From positions 103,038,924 to 103,102,923 of the forward strand of contig OZ020598.1 of NCBI GenBank assembly GCA_963971535.1: 64,000 nucleotides of DNA. The letters are read 5' to 3'. The position numbers and the translations under genes were made by a program. The stretch is from Notolepis coatsorum. Its lineage: Eukaryota; Chordata; Actinopteri; Aulopiformes; Paralepididae. The notes beneath the pieces are model-generated. The model was given only the letters and a program-made list of their open reading frames with translations, was not told where the DNA came from and did not search any database. This document shows, piece by piece, positions 10,921 through 22,636 of this stretch; positions within the stretch are counted from its first letter, which is position 1, and each line of letters begins with the position of its first letter.

Positions 10921-11379
10921 TTAAAAACCTGCTGAGTCTCTCCGAAGAGCACCTTGGCACAGCAAGCATGTCATAAAAGAGCTCTTCAGCTCCCTATAAA
11001 CATTGCGCATTAGACGATTCTCCTTTTGCAAAACACTCTTGAGCTTCCTACCCGTTAGTTGCTCCATGATCACATCTAGTGAGTCAGGTGTCAAGCCAGT
11101 AATGGATCCTGCCTTCCTGATCACTTTATTGATCTTGTTCTCTGAGCTTAAACACACACACACACCCAACAGACCACGGCATACATTAGGAGGACCCTTG
11201 CTTCAATAAAACACATGCAGGAGTGACCGGCTGACATGAAAAGACCAGAGCTTCCTGGGGAGAAACTGCCTGGACTGAGCCGTTTTAAAGACGGCACTGG
11301 TGTTCTCCTTCCAGTCCAGCCTGTTGTCCACATGGACAGTCAGGTAAGAGGAAAACACCTCAATGGCCTCCTCTTCAAC
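10921..11379 (-). pseudogene. LINE reverse transcriptase C-terminus, part 1
   Basis: The minus-strand translation carries LTVHVDNRLDWKENT, QSRQFLPRKLWSF and NKVIRKAGSITG. This is the thumb and post-RT region of a non-LTR retrotransposon common in fish. Frameshifts and a (CA)n expansion (about 11153-11165) break it. The 1368-bp DNA element at 11384-12751 interrupts it, and the LINE appears to continue in 12756-12830. The clade cannot be fixed from this fragment. Confidence 0.7.
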
Positions 11380-11979
11380 CAGGGCCCCGTTCCCGTACCT
11401 GGATAACTGAGTTAGCCGGATAACTTTCGGTGAAGTCTGACTTAAGCCGGACTTTCCGGTTCCCCGTACCTGGATTGTCCAAATCACCATGACAACAGAT
11501 CCAAAAGTTTGAGCCTGGTCGAAAGCAGGGTTTAAGTTCAAGTTAGCCGGATGAACCATCGCCACGCCCCCGCAAAGAAGTGACAGCCCGTTTCCTGAAA
11601 TTATTCCCACAGTCTACGATCTCATTATACCATTCTGAATTACGTTTTTGTGCTCCATTCTTCCAGAGGGGGCTTTTGAAATGTAAAATAGACCCAAAAT
11701 GCTGATACTAAATTCACTTTGTCCTAAATAATGCACGTTATATATACCGTGGCGCTCGCTCGGTGCGATGTACACATTATGTGGTTATTTTAATTGTAAC
11801 TGGGATTAAGATGTCTGATGAGATGCGCTGTTTGACGGATTTGAGAAATTGAATGAGCCGTTGACGTCACATTAATGAATGAGGATGAAGAGATAAAACT
11901 TCATTCAAAATAAGGAATATTCTAAACACGGGTCTCTCGTTCATTAATGTATAAACAATGAATTTATCCCATCTGGCAC

Positions 11980-12055
11980 AGTGGCGCAGCGGTAGTGCTC
12001 AATCCTGCCAACCCAGCGACCGGTGTTAGAAACCCCGTGTTTCCAATATAATTTT
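11980..12055 (+). repeat. tRNA-like segment inside the DNA element
   Basis: GGCACAGTGGCGCAGCGGT resembles a Pol III A box region of a tRNA-derived SINE. A degenerate B box follows about 45 bp later. The second element copy has the same segment on the other strand (about 60690-60765), with a better B box. Confidence 0.5.
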
Positions 12056-12189
12056 TTGGAATATAATATTAATGATTATACGCCAAAGTAGCCTAGTTTT
12101 AAGTTAAAATATTATAAATCTACATGCATTGAGGATGTCATTCTTTATATAGCTCTCAACGTGCACCAAATTGAATTATTCCTACATCG

Positions 12190-12265
12190 CAAAAAGAAGG
12201 GGAAGACTAGGTTTCGAACCCCGGTCGTCTGCGTGAAAGTCAAAAGAAGAACCCGTTACACCACA
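12190..12265 (-). repeat. Second tRNA-like segment, opposite strand
   Basis: The complement contains GGGGTTCGAAACC, a B-box match, preceded by sequence that could hold an A box (CACTGTGGTGTAACGGGTT). It is shared with copy 2 at about 60455-60530. It is not a functional tRNA gene as far as I can fold it. Confidence 0.45.
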
Positions 12266-12755
12266 GTGGAGATAAGTAAAGGATAGACCATACATCAATC
12301 AATGGGAAGAGAGCCGTATCGTTATCCTGTATAACAGTTTAACTAATTATTTTCGCTAGCAAGATCTCATTTGATTATTCAATCCAGCAGGCAAGTTTAA
12401 AGAAATATAATCTGATTGATTGAGGTAATGAGGGACTTAAAATTAGCCTATAGATAACGCATTTAACTTGTCGGCGAGGCGATTGAGCCGTACTGCAATA
12501 TGTTAATAAAGTTTTAAATCAATTAATCAATCAATGCCGCTAGAGAATCAGGATCTCTGCTATCGATACGTGCTGGCTTTTCAACTGGAGCGGCCGCGCG
12601 CACTTATCCTGGGTCTCAAGTCTGGCTTGAGTTAACGAGACTGAATCCACCTTCGAGGAACAGGAAAATCCGGCTTCAAACATCGGGTTAACTGAATCTG
12701 GATAATGACATCTTGATCGACTTAGTTGAACCAGGTACGGGGAATAGGGCCCAGG

Positions 12756-12830
12756 ACAGGGGTCACTGAGTCTTCTTGAGGTATCATGGGCCTGACTTAA
12801 TGAAACACCAGTGAAGGGAGGTGCCCATTG
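12756..12830 (-). pseudogene. LINE fragment, part 2
   Basis: Sequence that directly follows the right CAGG and continues the LINE interrupted at 11380. It joins the family-T tail that begins near 12828. Confidence 0.4.
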
Positions 12831-13630
12831 ATTGATTGATTGAAAATTTTATTAGCAGATTGCAGAATGGGTGCAATACAGTACGGCTCAATACAAACAA
12901 TTGTTAAGGGGATGCAGACCAGAGAAAGACTTTTGTCTTGTTTACATCAGGGTCCCCCATTTTCAATTCATAATGACATTAATGACATACGCAACATACA
13001 GATATATATCATGACATTTCTGACATACATGACATACAGGTATACAGTACTGTTACATTTGTATTTTTTTTTATCCACTTTTTCTCCCATCCCAATTTCG
13101 TATCATCCAATTCAACCCTCCCCTATCTCAAATGCTGTTTCATGCCTCCCACAAGCTGGCTGTAATGTGGACGAAGCCATACATTGCACAAGTCCCCTCC
13201 GGTACTCGAGGTAGCAGCCGTTGCATCTTTTCACCTGCGCAGTGCGATCTTTCAGCGTCAGGGGTCTGCGCTTTGGAGGGACGCCGCCGCCGTCATTTCC
13301 TGATTCTACTGCACAGGCGCACCAACCGACCTGTAGGAGTCGCTGTCCACAACGTCCGATCCCCACCCATCAGTTTCCCACCCCCTAATACTGCCAATGT
13401 GTATTAGTGCGGACGACCAGCTAAACTGAAAGCAATGTGGAGCACTGGGATCGAACCCAGCGTCTCCAGCATTGGAGGTGAGCGCCTTGCCCACTGCACC
13501 ACCTAGCCGCCCCGTACTGTTACATTTGTGACATACAAGATATGCAAATATACAATACTGTTACCCATAGATCCTAACAGATAATATATACATACGAGGG
13601 GGAGGAAACTGTACATTTGATAACCCTGGT
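12828..13630 (-). mobile_element. Family-T retroposon 3' region, split by a SINE
   Basis: Read on the minus strand this ends in AATAAAATTTTCAATCAATC, a poly(A) signal plus a tandem ATCA tail. Upstream are the family-T blocks GGGGGACCCTGATGTAAAC and GCATCCCCTTAACAATTG. A SINE (13063-13513) with a 16-bp target duplication interrupts it. Confidence 0.75.
13063..13513 (-). mobile_element. tRNA-derived SINE (copy 2)
   Basis: Flanked by a 16-bp duplication, GTACTGTTACATTTGT (13047-13062 and 13514-13529). The T tract at the left is the tail. On the minus strand the head reads GGTGGTGCAGTGGGCAAGG (A box) and GGGTTCGATCCC (B box). The body shares the CCTGTAGGAGTCGCTGT block with SINE copy 1, but the tRNA-like heads differ. 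Confidence 0.92.
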
Positions 13631-14735
13631 GATATGCTGGCTCTTGTTGCCCATCTATCTAAATGCTGGGTTATGATGGCCATTGGGATTCTTCATTGAG
13701 AGTTTATCCTTATCATTGTTCACACAAGAGCTGTAAACACTGTTGTTTGGTTTCCGTCACACATATATCACCTATGTAACCTGCAAGTTACAGTATCTAG
13801 CTGACAGTACAAAAGCTATCTATCCAGGGAGAGAGAAAAATCTGAAAACTAAATGGAAAGGTTTTTGAAAAAAGAGCTAAAAGGAAAGCTGACACAGCCA
13901 TGACATACATGCGTTCCAGTTTTTTTTTTTGCAGGAAAACAGTGAATTAAACATTTCAGTTGTACATGTTATACATTTTCCATCGTTTTCCCTTTTTTCG
14001 TTCATTCCCCCTTCCCCTCCCTCATTCCCACCACATCACACTCACGGAGATGAACAACAAACACATCTGCAATATACATAAATAAAAATATAGAACAATT
14101 CTTTGGCATAGATGTGGCTGGGAAAGAAAAACAATAAAAATTATATCATTTCACATTCGATCCCTGCCCCTTCTTATAGTATCCTTCCTGTTAATGCTTG
14201 AACATTTCGATCTTCTGTAGTTATGTCCCCTGTTCCTCCCTCCCTCCCCCAGTCCCCCCCCCCCTATCCGGGATCTCATTCACACACATACATACCAAGA
14301 CAGGGAACGGGGGAGGCCGTTACCGTATTTTTTTATTTATTATTTACTGACTACACTAATACATTTGGCCACTTTCAAAGTGCTGTAAATTTTTTTTAAA
14401 TACATGTGTGTGTGTGTGTAGGGAGGGGGGGGGCACCTAAATGTGTTCAATTACCCAAGGGGGGCCTGACTAAAAAGATACATGGTGTGCACACAGGGAC
14501 CAGTATTCCTCACTACGCCCCTGCCTGCCTGTATCACATAATAATACATTCAATTTGTAACACACATTATATTTGTGACAATCTCAAAGTGCTAATAATA
14601 CAGAGAATATCCATATTCCATCAACCATCCCAGGGGTGACTGTGTCCAGTAAGTAAAGCGCTAAGACCCAATGTTTCTCGTTCACTGTTAACGCAGCAAG
14701 CAACTCCAGGGTTTGTCAACAACAATTACTAACAA
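13631..14735. other. Unassigned non-coding sequence
   Basis: AT-rich, with a T run, a C-rich patch (about 14010-14265) and (GT)n at about 14405-14420. No coding region or complete transposon is recognised. Confidence 0.4.
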
Positions 14736-14737
14736 TT

Positions 14738-14935
14738 TACATGTTGTCATTTAGCTGACACTTATCCAAAGCGACTGACAAGTTCTATACGACAAGTCAG
14801 CAGGAGGGGTACAACTCTTTCAGCTGAGTAACAATGTTCATCAAACAGTGCTGAAACTTGGGTTCTGCAGTGTTGAGTGCATAGTAGTAGAGACATATTA
14901 GTATAGTAGGAAGAGTGCATGATAGTATAAGACAG
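14738..14935 (-). mobile_element. L2-type LINE 3' end (short)
   Basis: Matches the 3' end of the L2 fragment at 3178-3360: GTCATTTAGCTGACACTTAT, then AAGCGACTGACAAGTTCT and a block ending TGTTGAGTGC. Only about 200 bp remain. Confidence 0.7.
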
Positions 14936-14936
14936 T

Positions 14937-15614
14937 CACCCTCCAGAACATTTACAACAAGCGGTGCAGGGGGAAGACGAAGAGAATCATCAAGGACTCC
15001 AGCCAACCGAACAACTGCCTCTTTGAACTGCTGCGGTCAGGCAAGCGATACCGGAGTCTTAAGGCGAGCACAGAAAGACTCAGAAGAAGCTTCTATCCCC
15101 AGGCCATCAGGCTGCTCAACGAAAAATAAACACTATGCAACAACCATCAAATGCACATAGCACACACACCCACACGCACACACTCACTTAAACAAACAAC
15201 ACACTGCAGCACCCACTCTCCACACTTTAGATCACACAAACACACTTTATATTTATTGATAAAGGATTTGCACTACAACTCGTACACCTACTGTAAATTG
15301 TACCTACATTGTACCTCATCCCATTTCTGCTTTGCACTATATAGTATTGTATATTAGCACACTGCATAGTATATTGTTATATGGTAACTCAGTTACGTCT
15401 ATTCTGCATCGAACATTGTACATATGTCTATACTGAACACTGTGACCTCATTTTTTTTACTTATAATTTACATACTATACTATGTTATTTTATTTCATAC
15501 TTATCTTGTCTTGCACAGTCTCTGGAGCGTAACAGTAAGAAGCATTTTGTATAAAAGTATTCTGTACTTCTGTATGACAACTATTAAAGAAACTTGAAAC
15601 TTGAAACTTGAGTA
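14937..15614 (+). mobile_element. LINE 3' end: last ORF2 codons plus 3' UTR
   Basis: Bases 14938-15129 encode the end of a LINE ORF2 (VTLQNIYNKRC, NNCLFELL, SGKRYRSLK, FYPQAIRLLN) ending in TAA. A 3' UTR with an early (CA)n stretch runs to a tandem tail of AAACTTG units (about 15590-15611), after ATTAAAGAAACTTG. Coding sequence and tail agree in orientation. 5' truncation is severe. Confidence 0.8.
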
Positions 15615-16052
15615 AGAAGCTTTTATTCTTTTTATTTGTATTTTCTTTGATTTCAGATATTGATTCATTTCAGATAGATTCATTTCAGACATTTCAGATA
15701 TTTCAATTGCCAACAAACGGTGACTTGCGGCCACACAGGGATTGAATCCACGAGAACAGAATGTACTGCACAGTCAGCTGAACACTGTATTTACTGAACG
15801 GGTGTTTGGTTGCGTGACAAACCTTGTATTCACATAATCGCATTTAAAAATGGTTTGCCAATTTATATTTACGCGGGATGTCTTTATTACTGCAGAATGC
15901 AAAGCAGGATTTATTTGAAGGGAAAATGCACCGCAAAACAGAATCCACAATGCATGTTATTCAAATCACACATGGGATTACTCTTTCAGTACGTGGCTTC
16001 AAGGGAAGTGGACTCCGCAGCAGCTAGAGCAACTAGAGCCAATCAGACGTTT
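15615..16052. other. Gap with a short degenerate tRNA-like segment
   Basis: Mostly unassigned. Short direct repeats of GATTCATTTCAGA lie at about 15655-15700. At 15735-15790 the complement contains GGATTCAATCCC, a B-box-like match of a decayed tRNA-derived SINE. Confidence 0.4.
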
Positions 16053-16054
16053 GT

Positions 16055-16250
16055 TAGTTCAAGTTTGCTTTTATTTGTCACGTATAAAGTACATTACAGT
16101 GAAATGCTTGGTTCTGTATGAGCCCCTGAGAATGTGCTTCATACAGTAAAAAAGTAAGTAAAAAGGAATAAAGTCCAAACACTATACAAATATACAATAA
16201 TACAATATACAAACTAAAGTACAACCTAAGTACAATGGAGTAAAAATGCA
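16055..16250 (-). mobile_element. LINE-type 3' end facing left
   Basis: GTTCAAGTTTGCTTTTATTTGTCACG followed by TACAGTGAAATGCTTGG is, on the minus strand, a typical LINE 3' UTR end. No coding part remains. Confidence 0.5.
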
Positions 16251-16253
16251 GGC

Positions 16254-16427
16254 AATGAGGTAAAAAAAAAATGCAGATAATGGGGTACAAAATTGGTTTG
16301 CGTTTTTGTACCTCATTGTCTGCATTTTTGTACCTCATTGTCTGCGTTTTTGTACCTCATTGTTTGCGTTTTTGTACCTCATTGTCTGCGTTTTTGTACC
16401 TCATTGTCTGCGTTTTTGTACCTCATT
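16254..16427. repeat. 22-bp minisatellite with inverted copies
   Basis: Six direct copies of a 22-bp unit (GTTTGCGTTTTTGTACCTC plus ATT) occupy 16296-16427. Two degraded copies in inverse orientation precede them (about 16254-16290, AATGAGGTA... and AATGGGGTACAAAA), so the array begins with a potential hairpin. Confidence 0.9.
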
Positions 16428-16694
16428 GCTAGGGTTCATTGCATTGCACTAGCCGACAGCCACTTTAAGGCAATATTATGCACTGAGCTCTTTTATGCAC
16501 TGTAGCACTGTTGCATTGTTAGGAACTCATGGGTCATATGAAATGTTTGTGAAATATTTCTTCTACTTCAGGGACTGCATTACATGTATTCTTGTATGTT
16601 TTTTCCACTGTGTTCTGCTGAAATGAGCATTGCACCGAGACAAATCCCAAATCAACCATGTGTTGAAATGGCAATAAAGTATCTATCTATCTAT
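16428..16694 (+). mobile_element. LINE-type 3' end facing right
   Basis: Ends AATAAAGTATCTATCTATC, a poly(A) signal with a tandem CTAT tail. Upstream sequence has GCATTGCACCGAGACAAATC, as in fish LINE 3' UTRs. With 16055-16250 it forms two outward-facing 3' ends around the minisatellite. Confidence 0.55.
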
Positions 16695-17450
16695 TGCTCG
16701 GGTGCATTCGGCAGATTCGGCAGCGCGGCGAGGGAGGTGAACCCACAAGCATTTTGCTGATCCACCAGAGTGTAGCGCTGATGAAAAACAAGTTGATATG
16801 GGTTGACATTTCCACAGCGAGAGGTTTTCATGGCAACCCGACGTAGCTCCCCTGTGTGGGTGCAGATCTGCCTCCACCTCCCGCCCTTCCCTGGCAGGCA
16901 GAGGCGAGCGTTGGAGGGACACAAGGTGCACCCTGGCCCTCCTCACTTTGGATCCATTAGTGCCCAGGCTTGAGGAATCAAAATACAATGTTCCACATGT
17001 ATCTCCTGGCTGAAGGGCTGCCCAGAGAGACCTTCTAAATATACGTACGTTTACCAAGAAGACATGCCAGAGGGACACTTGGGGCTTCTCTATTGGTGGT
17101 AAAAGAGAGGCTGACAAAAATAGATGATTTCACACAAATATGAACACATTCTGGTTCGTAACCAACCATGTGCATGCTACAGTGAAATAAAAATGCATTC
17201 GGATGCATGTCCACAAAATCACTCTCCTTTGCGTATATATATATTATATGCACATTCATATTCCAGATATTAAGTCCCTGTGTAAGACGGGATGAGGTAT
17301 CTTCTGCACAGATCTTCAGATCCTGAATACCAATGTGGCCCTTGTTCATGAGTCAAACATATGACATATGCTGGCATCACCATGGAAACAGAACTCACAC
17401 AGACCATGAAACCCCAACAGTATATGAGATAATCCTGGCATTTCCTCACA
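16695..17450. other. Unassigned sequence
   Basis: No recognised gene. An open stretch on the minus strand (about 16691-17117) has no domain I know. Short AT repeats lie at 17236-17250. Confidence 0.4.
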
Positions 17451-17451
17451 T

Positions 17452-18590
17452 ATTTAGTATCCTGGCTGAACATCAGCATATCATCACAGCTTTTATTATC
17501 CTGGCTCAACATCAGCATATCATCATGGCTTTAGTATCTTGGCTCCACATCAGCATATCATCACAGCTTTTATTATCCTGGCTCAACATCAGCATATCAT
17601 CACAGCTTTTAGTATCCTGGCTCAACATCAACATAGCATCACAGCTTTTAGTATCATGGCTCAACATCAACATATCATCACAGATTTAGTATCCTGGCTC
17701 AACATCAACATATCATCACAGCTTTAGTATCCTGGCTCCATATCAGCATATATCACAGATTTAGTATCTTGGCTCCACATCAGCATATCATCACAGATTT
17801 AGTATCTTGGCTCCACATCAGCATATCATCACAGATTTAGTATCTTGGCTCAACATCAGCATATAATCACAGATTTAGTATCTTGGCTCAACATCAGCAT
17901 ATCATCACAGATTTAGTATCTTGGCTCCACATCAGCATATCACAGATTTAGTATCTTGGCTCAACATCAGCATATCATCACAGATATAGTATCTTGGCTC
18001 CACATCAGCATATCATCACAGATTTAGTATCTTGGCTCCACATCAGCATATCATCACAGATTTAGTATCTTGGCTCAACATCAGCATATAATCACAGATT
18101 TAGTATCTTGGCTCAACATCAGCATATATCACAGATTTAGTATCTTGGCTCCACATCAGCATATAATCACATATTTAGTATATTGGCTCCACATCAGCAT
18201 ATCATCACAGATTTAGTATATTGGCTCAACATCAGCATATCATCACAGATTTAGTATCTTGGCTCAACATCAGCATATCATCACAGATTTAGTATCTTGG
18301 CTCAACATCAGCATATCATCACAGATTTAGTATCATGGCTCCACATCAGCATATCATCACATATTTAGTATCTTGGCTCCACATCAGCATATCATCACAG
18401 ATTTAGTATATTGGCTCAACATCAGCATATCATCACAGATTTAGTATCTTGGCTCAACATCAGCATATCATCACAGATTTTGTATCTTGGCTCAACATCA
18501 GCATATCATCACAGATTTAGTATCTTGGCTCCACATCAGCATATCATCACAGATTTAGTATCTTGGCTCAACATCATCATATCATAATAG
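17452..18590. repeat. 38-bp minisatellite, about 29 copies
   Basis: The unit is about 38 bp: TTTAGTATCTTGGCTCAAC followed by ATCAGCATATCATCACAGA. Variants alternate CAACATC/CCACATC, and some copies lack a few bases (for example near 17940). The first copies carry GCTTTTA in place of GATTTA. Confidence 0.97.
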
Positions 18591-18644
18591 CTTTCATATT
18601 CTTGTTCTCTCATATATGATATGACCCTTGTCTCTTATAGAGGT

Positions 18645-18783
18645 TGTTGGTGGAGCAAGCTCACGCCTTTTGTCTCTTGGCATCGTATCCTCTTGTATCC
18701 TTCTAGCTTGGAGGTCAGACGTCTGCACCTCTGGGTTGAGCTCAAGAAAACAAACCCATTGTACCTCATTCTGGAAAATGTCC
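18645..18783 (+). other. Possible isolated exon
   Basis: A stretch preceded by a pyrimidine-rich TCTTATAG acceptor and followed by a strong GTAAGT donor (18784). Two frames are open across it. Neither translation is recognised. It could be an exon of a host or transposon gene, or chance. Confidence 0.25.
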
Positions 18784-19077
18784 GTAAGTGTCCCCCGAAT
18801 GAAGAATGCCGCTGATTATTAAATTGAACACGCATTCTCGTACACCTGAATTTGCATATATAAACCGTGTCCACACAGAATCCATACCCAGATAGCAAAA
18901 GGTGTTAATTCAATGTTGATTTATGGTCAAAATGCTTGATTTTTGGTTAAAGGATAACTCCACTTTTTTTTTAAATTAGCTTATTTAACATCTTCCCTGG
19001 AGTTAGACAAGAAGATGCATACCTTTTTTGTCTCTGTGCGTGCATTTTAGCTTTGGGAATAGACGCTCCGTTAGCAT

Positions 19078-19441
19078 AGCTTAGCTTCATCACTGGAAGT
19101 GGGGGAGGACAGTAGCCTTACAGTGCCTTACAGTGTATTGCAAGGTCTGACATTGACCAAACTTGATATGCATGACCTTGGTGGGCTCTAGGTCAACTCC
19201 TGAAAAGGGGGTCAATGTCAGACTTTGCAATCAAAAGTTAGGGGGCTAATAACCCTTGCCATAATTTCAGTGCGCCCCTAACTTTTGATTGCAAGGTCTG
19301 ACATTGACCCCCTTTTCAGGAGTTGACCTAGAGCCCACCAAGGTCATGCATATCAAGTTTGGTCAATGTCAGACCTTGCAATACACTGTAAGGCACTGTA
19401 AGGCTACTGTCCTCCCCCACTTCCAGTGATGAAGCTAAGCT
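19078..19441. repeat. Foldback hairpin inside the left TIR flank
   Basis: About 155-170 bp at 19078-19236 are repeated in inverse orientation at 19269-19441, around a loop of about 32 bp that includes GCTAATAACCCTTGCC. Stem blocks include CTGACATTGAC and GTCAACTCCTGAAAAGGGGG. It has no counterpart on the right side of the large element. Confidence 0.85.
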
Positions 19442-19749
19442 ACAGTTACAGCATTGCAAATTGAGGTCCCTCCTACCGCCGTTTCAACGCCCTCTGCCGC
19501 CCGTTAACGGCTCTCGTCAAATGGTTTTATTAGCGTGGGTGCGGTTTCTGTTTTGTGCCGCCAGGAGGCGCAAAGTCAAGTTGGAATTATATCCATCCAG
19601 CGCCCGCCCCTACTCTGCCTCATGTTTACAAAATCAGCTGTTTAGCCATTAGTCATTAGCTATTAAACTAGCGTTAGAGTCGAGGAAAAGCAATTGATGC
19701 TTTGGATCTAATGAACGAGGGCATATTGGACTTTGTTACAGCTGTACTC

Positions 19750-22261
19750 AAATGTAACTGGCCCGTCGATTATTGTGACCAGGCTGTCCTGTGGATTTCA
19801 GCTGTCGCTGTACTGAATTTACTGGTAAGCTAACTTCGGTTTAACGTTAGTTTGTTTACTACAGTTATGTAGTCAACTAAGGTAACGTTACAGTAGCAAC
19901 TGCTCAAATAAAGCTGTATCCACATTGCTGTCAAGTTAACGTTATGGTCTCTCGAAAATTGAATGCGACCTCAAGGCTTTTCAACACTGGCCGCGTAATA
20001 TTAGTTAACGTTCATTTAGCAGGATGTAATGTGTAACATTTAATCAACGTGAAATGGCCCTGAATACATCATATAATGTGTTTCCCAGCTGCTTATATTG
20101 TAACGTGTATGCCCAAAAATATATATCACTGAATTGAAAATGGGGGACCCTGATGTAAACAAGACTAAAGTCTTTCTCTGGTCTGTGCAATGTGCATCCC
20201 CTTAACAATTGTGTGTATTGAGCTGTACTGTATTGTACTCATTCTGCAATCTGTTAATGACATTTACATATCTGTAGATACTATATCTATATCTGTACAT
20301 CCCTTACCTACTCTTACTAGTTACGCTGCTGGCCAGTATGACTTACTACCATATAGTGTCTTTATACCTGTATCACTGTACATATTAATACTATCTATAT
20401 CTGTACATATCTCTTACCTACTCTTACTAGTTACGCTGCTGGCCAGTATGACTTACTACCATAGTGTCTTCTTTATATCTATATCATTTTCCATACCCAG
20501 TTCTCTTCTCTAATGGCTATTTTCTTTTTATGTTGCAGATACCTGTCAAACTGGAGACTATTTCCACTCCATCGCCATCAGCTACAGAGTGGGGTTTTGA
20601 GCTACTACTTAAAGGCACTGGGTCCTATGTACAATATATAGTTTTACTGCTATGCCCCTATGCTATAATTGCTATTACTAACTATATTATGCATTAATCA
20701 CAACAAGTTATTTTCTTAAAGTGTCCTTTGTGTTTAAAGTGACCTATGGTGTGAGCGAGTGCACTGTGTGTTCATGTGTTTTTAAGTTACTGTAGACCCA
20801 CATTAAAGTCAAGATAACTACTATTTGGATGGTATCTGTGTCAATGATTCCATTCAACCAAAGTGAGTATCACTGTATTATACTACAACTCTATACATAC
20901 ATCTGAGTAGTGATTAGCACTATTACTCAGTAGTACTAATTTATATATTTTACACAGTTTAATCACCTGTTCATTGTATATCACTATTGCACTTTACTGT
21001 TACATTTGCACTCTCAAAATTAGATTAGATTCAAATGTACAGCACACCATATACTGCTATAGTGGAATATACTATTCATAAATCATATACCATTGTATAC
21101 CATCTTGTTGCGCGCTCCTGGCCACCGCAGTGTCATGATTAATTGAAAATGGGGGACCCTGATGTAAACAAGACGAAAGTCTTTCTCTGGTCTGCATCCC
21201 CTTAACAATTGTGTGTATTGAGCTGTACTGTATTGTACCCACTGTATTGAAACACAACATAGCAAGACGTAGCAGACTTTTTTTTATTACATTGGATCTC
21301 ACAGCTAGGCTACAGATGTAAACTCCTAGTTTTTATCTTTGGCAGCCTAGGGCATGTGCACAAGTTGGTTGTGAGGGGCCTTCAATAATTTTACTATATT
21401 TCCAGACAGTGGGACCCTGATGTAAACAAGAACAAGTTACAGGTTGAAAAAGCCCTCAGCTCGGAACTAGGCAAAATCTGCATATGGCTCGCCGACAACA
21501 AACTATCATTACACATGGGCAAAACAGAGTCCATTCTCTTCGGTTCAAATAACAAACTCAGCAAGACCGACGGCTTCTCGGTTACAGTGGGTGACAATAT
21601 TATCACAAGGAAAGATGAAATTACCTACCTGGGTTCCATCCTAGAGGCTAATCTTTCCTGTGACAAAATGGCATCCAATGTAATAAAAAAAGTCAACCAA
21701 CGAACGCGATTCTTGTACCGGATCTCCTCTCTGGTAAACAAGAATACCCTGAAGACTCTAGCAGGAGCACTCATTCAAGGGTACTACGACTATGCTTGCA
21801 CCTCATGGTACCAAAGCACCTTAAAGGCACTAAAAAACAAATTACAAACATCTCAAAACAAGCTAGTCAGACTACTACTTGACCTGACTCCTAGAACCCA
21901 CCTCACCCCTGCCCACTTTGACAACCTAGGATGGCTTAGAGTAGACGACAGAGTACAGCAACTTGCAATGGGCCTGGTCTACAAGATACACTACGCGACC
22001 AAGGTACCCATGTACATGTCAAAATACTTCCCAAAGGTCAGTGAATACCACGATCACAACACCAGAGGGAGCTCCACAAATCATGTAAAACCCAGATTCG
22101 GCTCAAACAAGGGACTAAACACGTTTCGCAATTATGCCACATCAATGTGGAACGCCCTACCTAAAGCTGTAAAGGAATGTGAATCGCTACCCACTTTCAA
22201 AAACACTCTCAAAAAACACCTACGTGAGACTGCAATTCGAAACTGGCCCCTACAAATGTCT
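19750..22261 (+). repeat. Left arm of the large palindrome
   Basis: Inverted copy of 22637-25156. It differs by scattered substitutions and small indels: a 2-bp indel near 21730, and a duplicated TGTGCA stretch difference around 20186 is not seen. It contains two family-T segments (20134-20260 and 21141-21243), a tandem duplication with TACCTACTCTTACTAGTTAC (about 20307-20460) and a LINE fragment (21430-22366). Confidence 0.9.
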
Positions 22262-22366
22262 TCCTACTCCTTTTCGAACATGTAGATTGAGTTGTGTTTT
22301 GCTTTTGTTATTGTTTGTTTGTATTCATTGCATGTTCGAAATAAAGATATCAAATCAAATCAAATA
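21430..22366 (+). pseudogene. LINE reverse transcriptase C-terminal fragment, left arm
   Basis: An open frame from 21515 to 22285 (256 codons) starts inside the RT palm/thumb (LGKICIWLADNKLSLHMGKT just upstream, then YLGSILEANLS, GYYDYACTSWY, HNTRGSS and MWNALPKAVKE). The 3' UTR ends AATAAAGATATC with a CAAAT tandem tail (22339-22366). The fragment has inserted into a family-T copy, which resumes at 22367 with AGACAGTACTGCTACATC. It is 5'-truncated and not autonomous. Confidence 0.8.
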
Positions 22367-22636
22367 GACAGTACTGCTACATCTATACATTTATGACATA
22401 TCAGATTTGCAAATACAGTACTGTTTGTGATACAAAAGTGTCCAGAAAAGGAGTGTATATACATTTGGCGTAGAAACTGTACATTGGAGGAGGTTGGTTG
22501 GGTGGGGTGGGGTTGGGTGGGTTGGGTGAGGGCTGTACATTGGAGGTGGGGGGGGGGGGGTTGGGTAGGGGACACACACACATTTTACACTGTGCATTGG
22601 AATATTGACAAAGCCTTACTTGGTCATTTACTGTAC
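22262..22636. repeat. Palindrome spacer with a G-rich tract
   Basis: Single-copy centre of the large palindrome. It holds the LINE 3' UTR end, family-T 5' sequence, and G-rich runs at about 22480-22565 (GGGTGGGGTGGGGTTGGG and a 13-G run) that could form a G-quadruplex. Confidence 0.8.

Larger units (their letters stand above)
11384..12751. mobile_element. 1.37-kb DNA transposon (GGGCCC-end family), copy 1
   Basis: The terminal inverted repeats are GCCCCGTTCCCGTACCTGG and, as the complement of the right end, GGCCCTATTCCCCGTACC. The flanks carry CAGG (11380-11383 and 12752-12755), read as a 4-bp target duplication. The same element lies inverted at 59976-61356. No transposase frame exists. Inside are two tRNA-like segments and an old family-T tail (about 12500-12535), both also present in the second copy. 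Confidence 0.8.
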
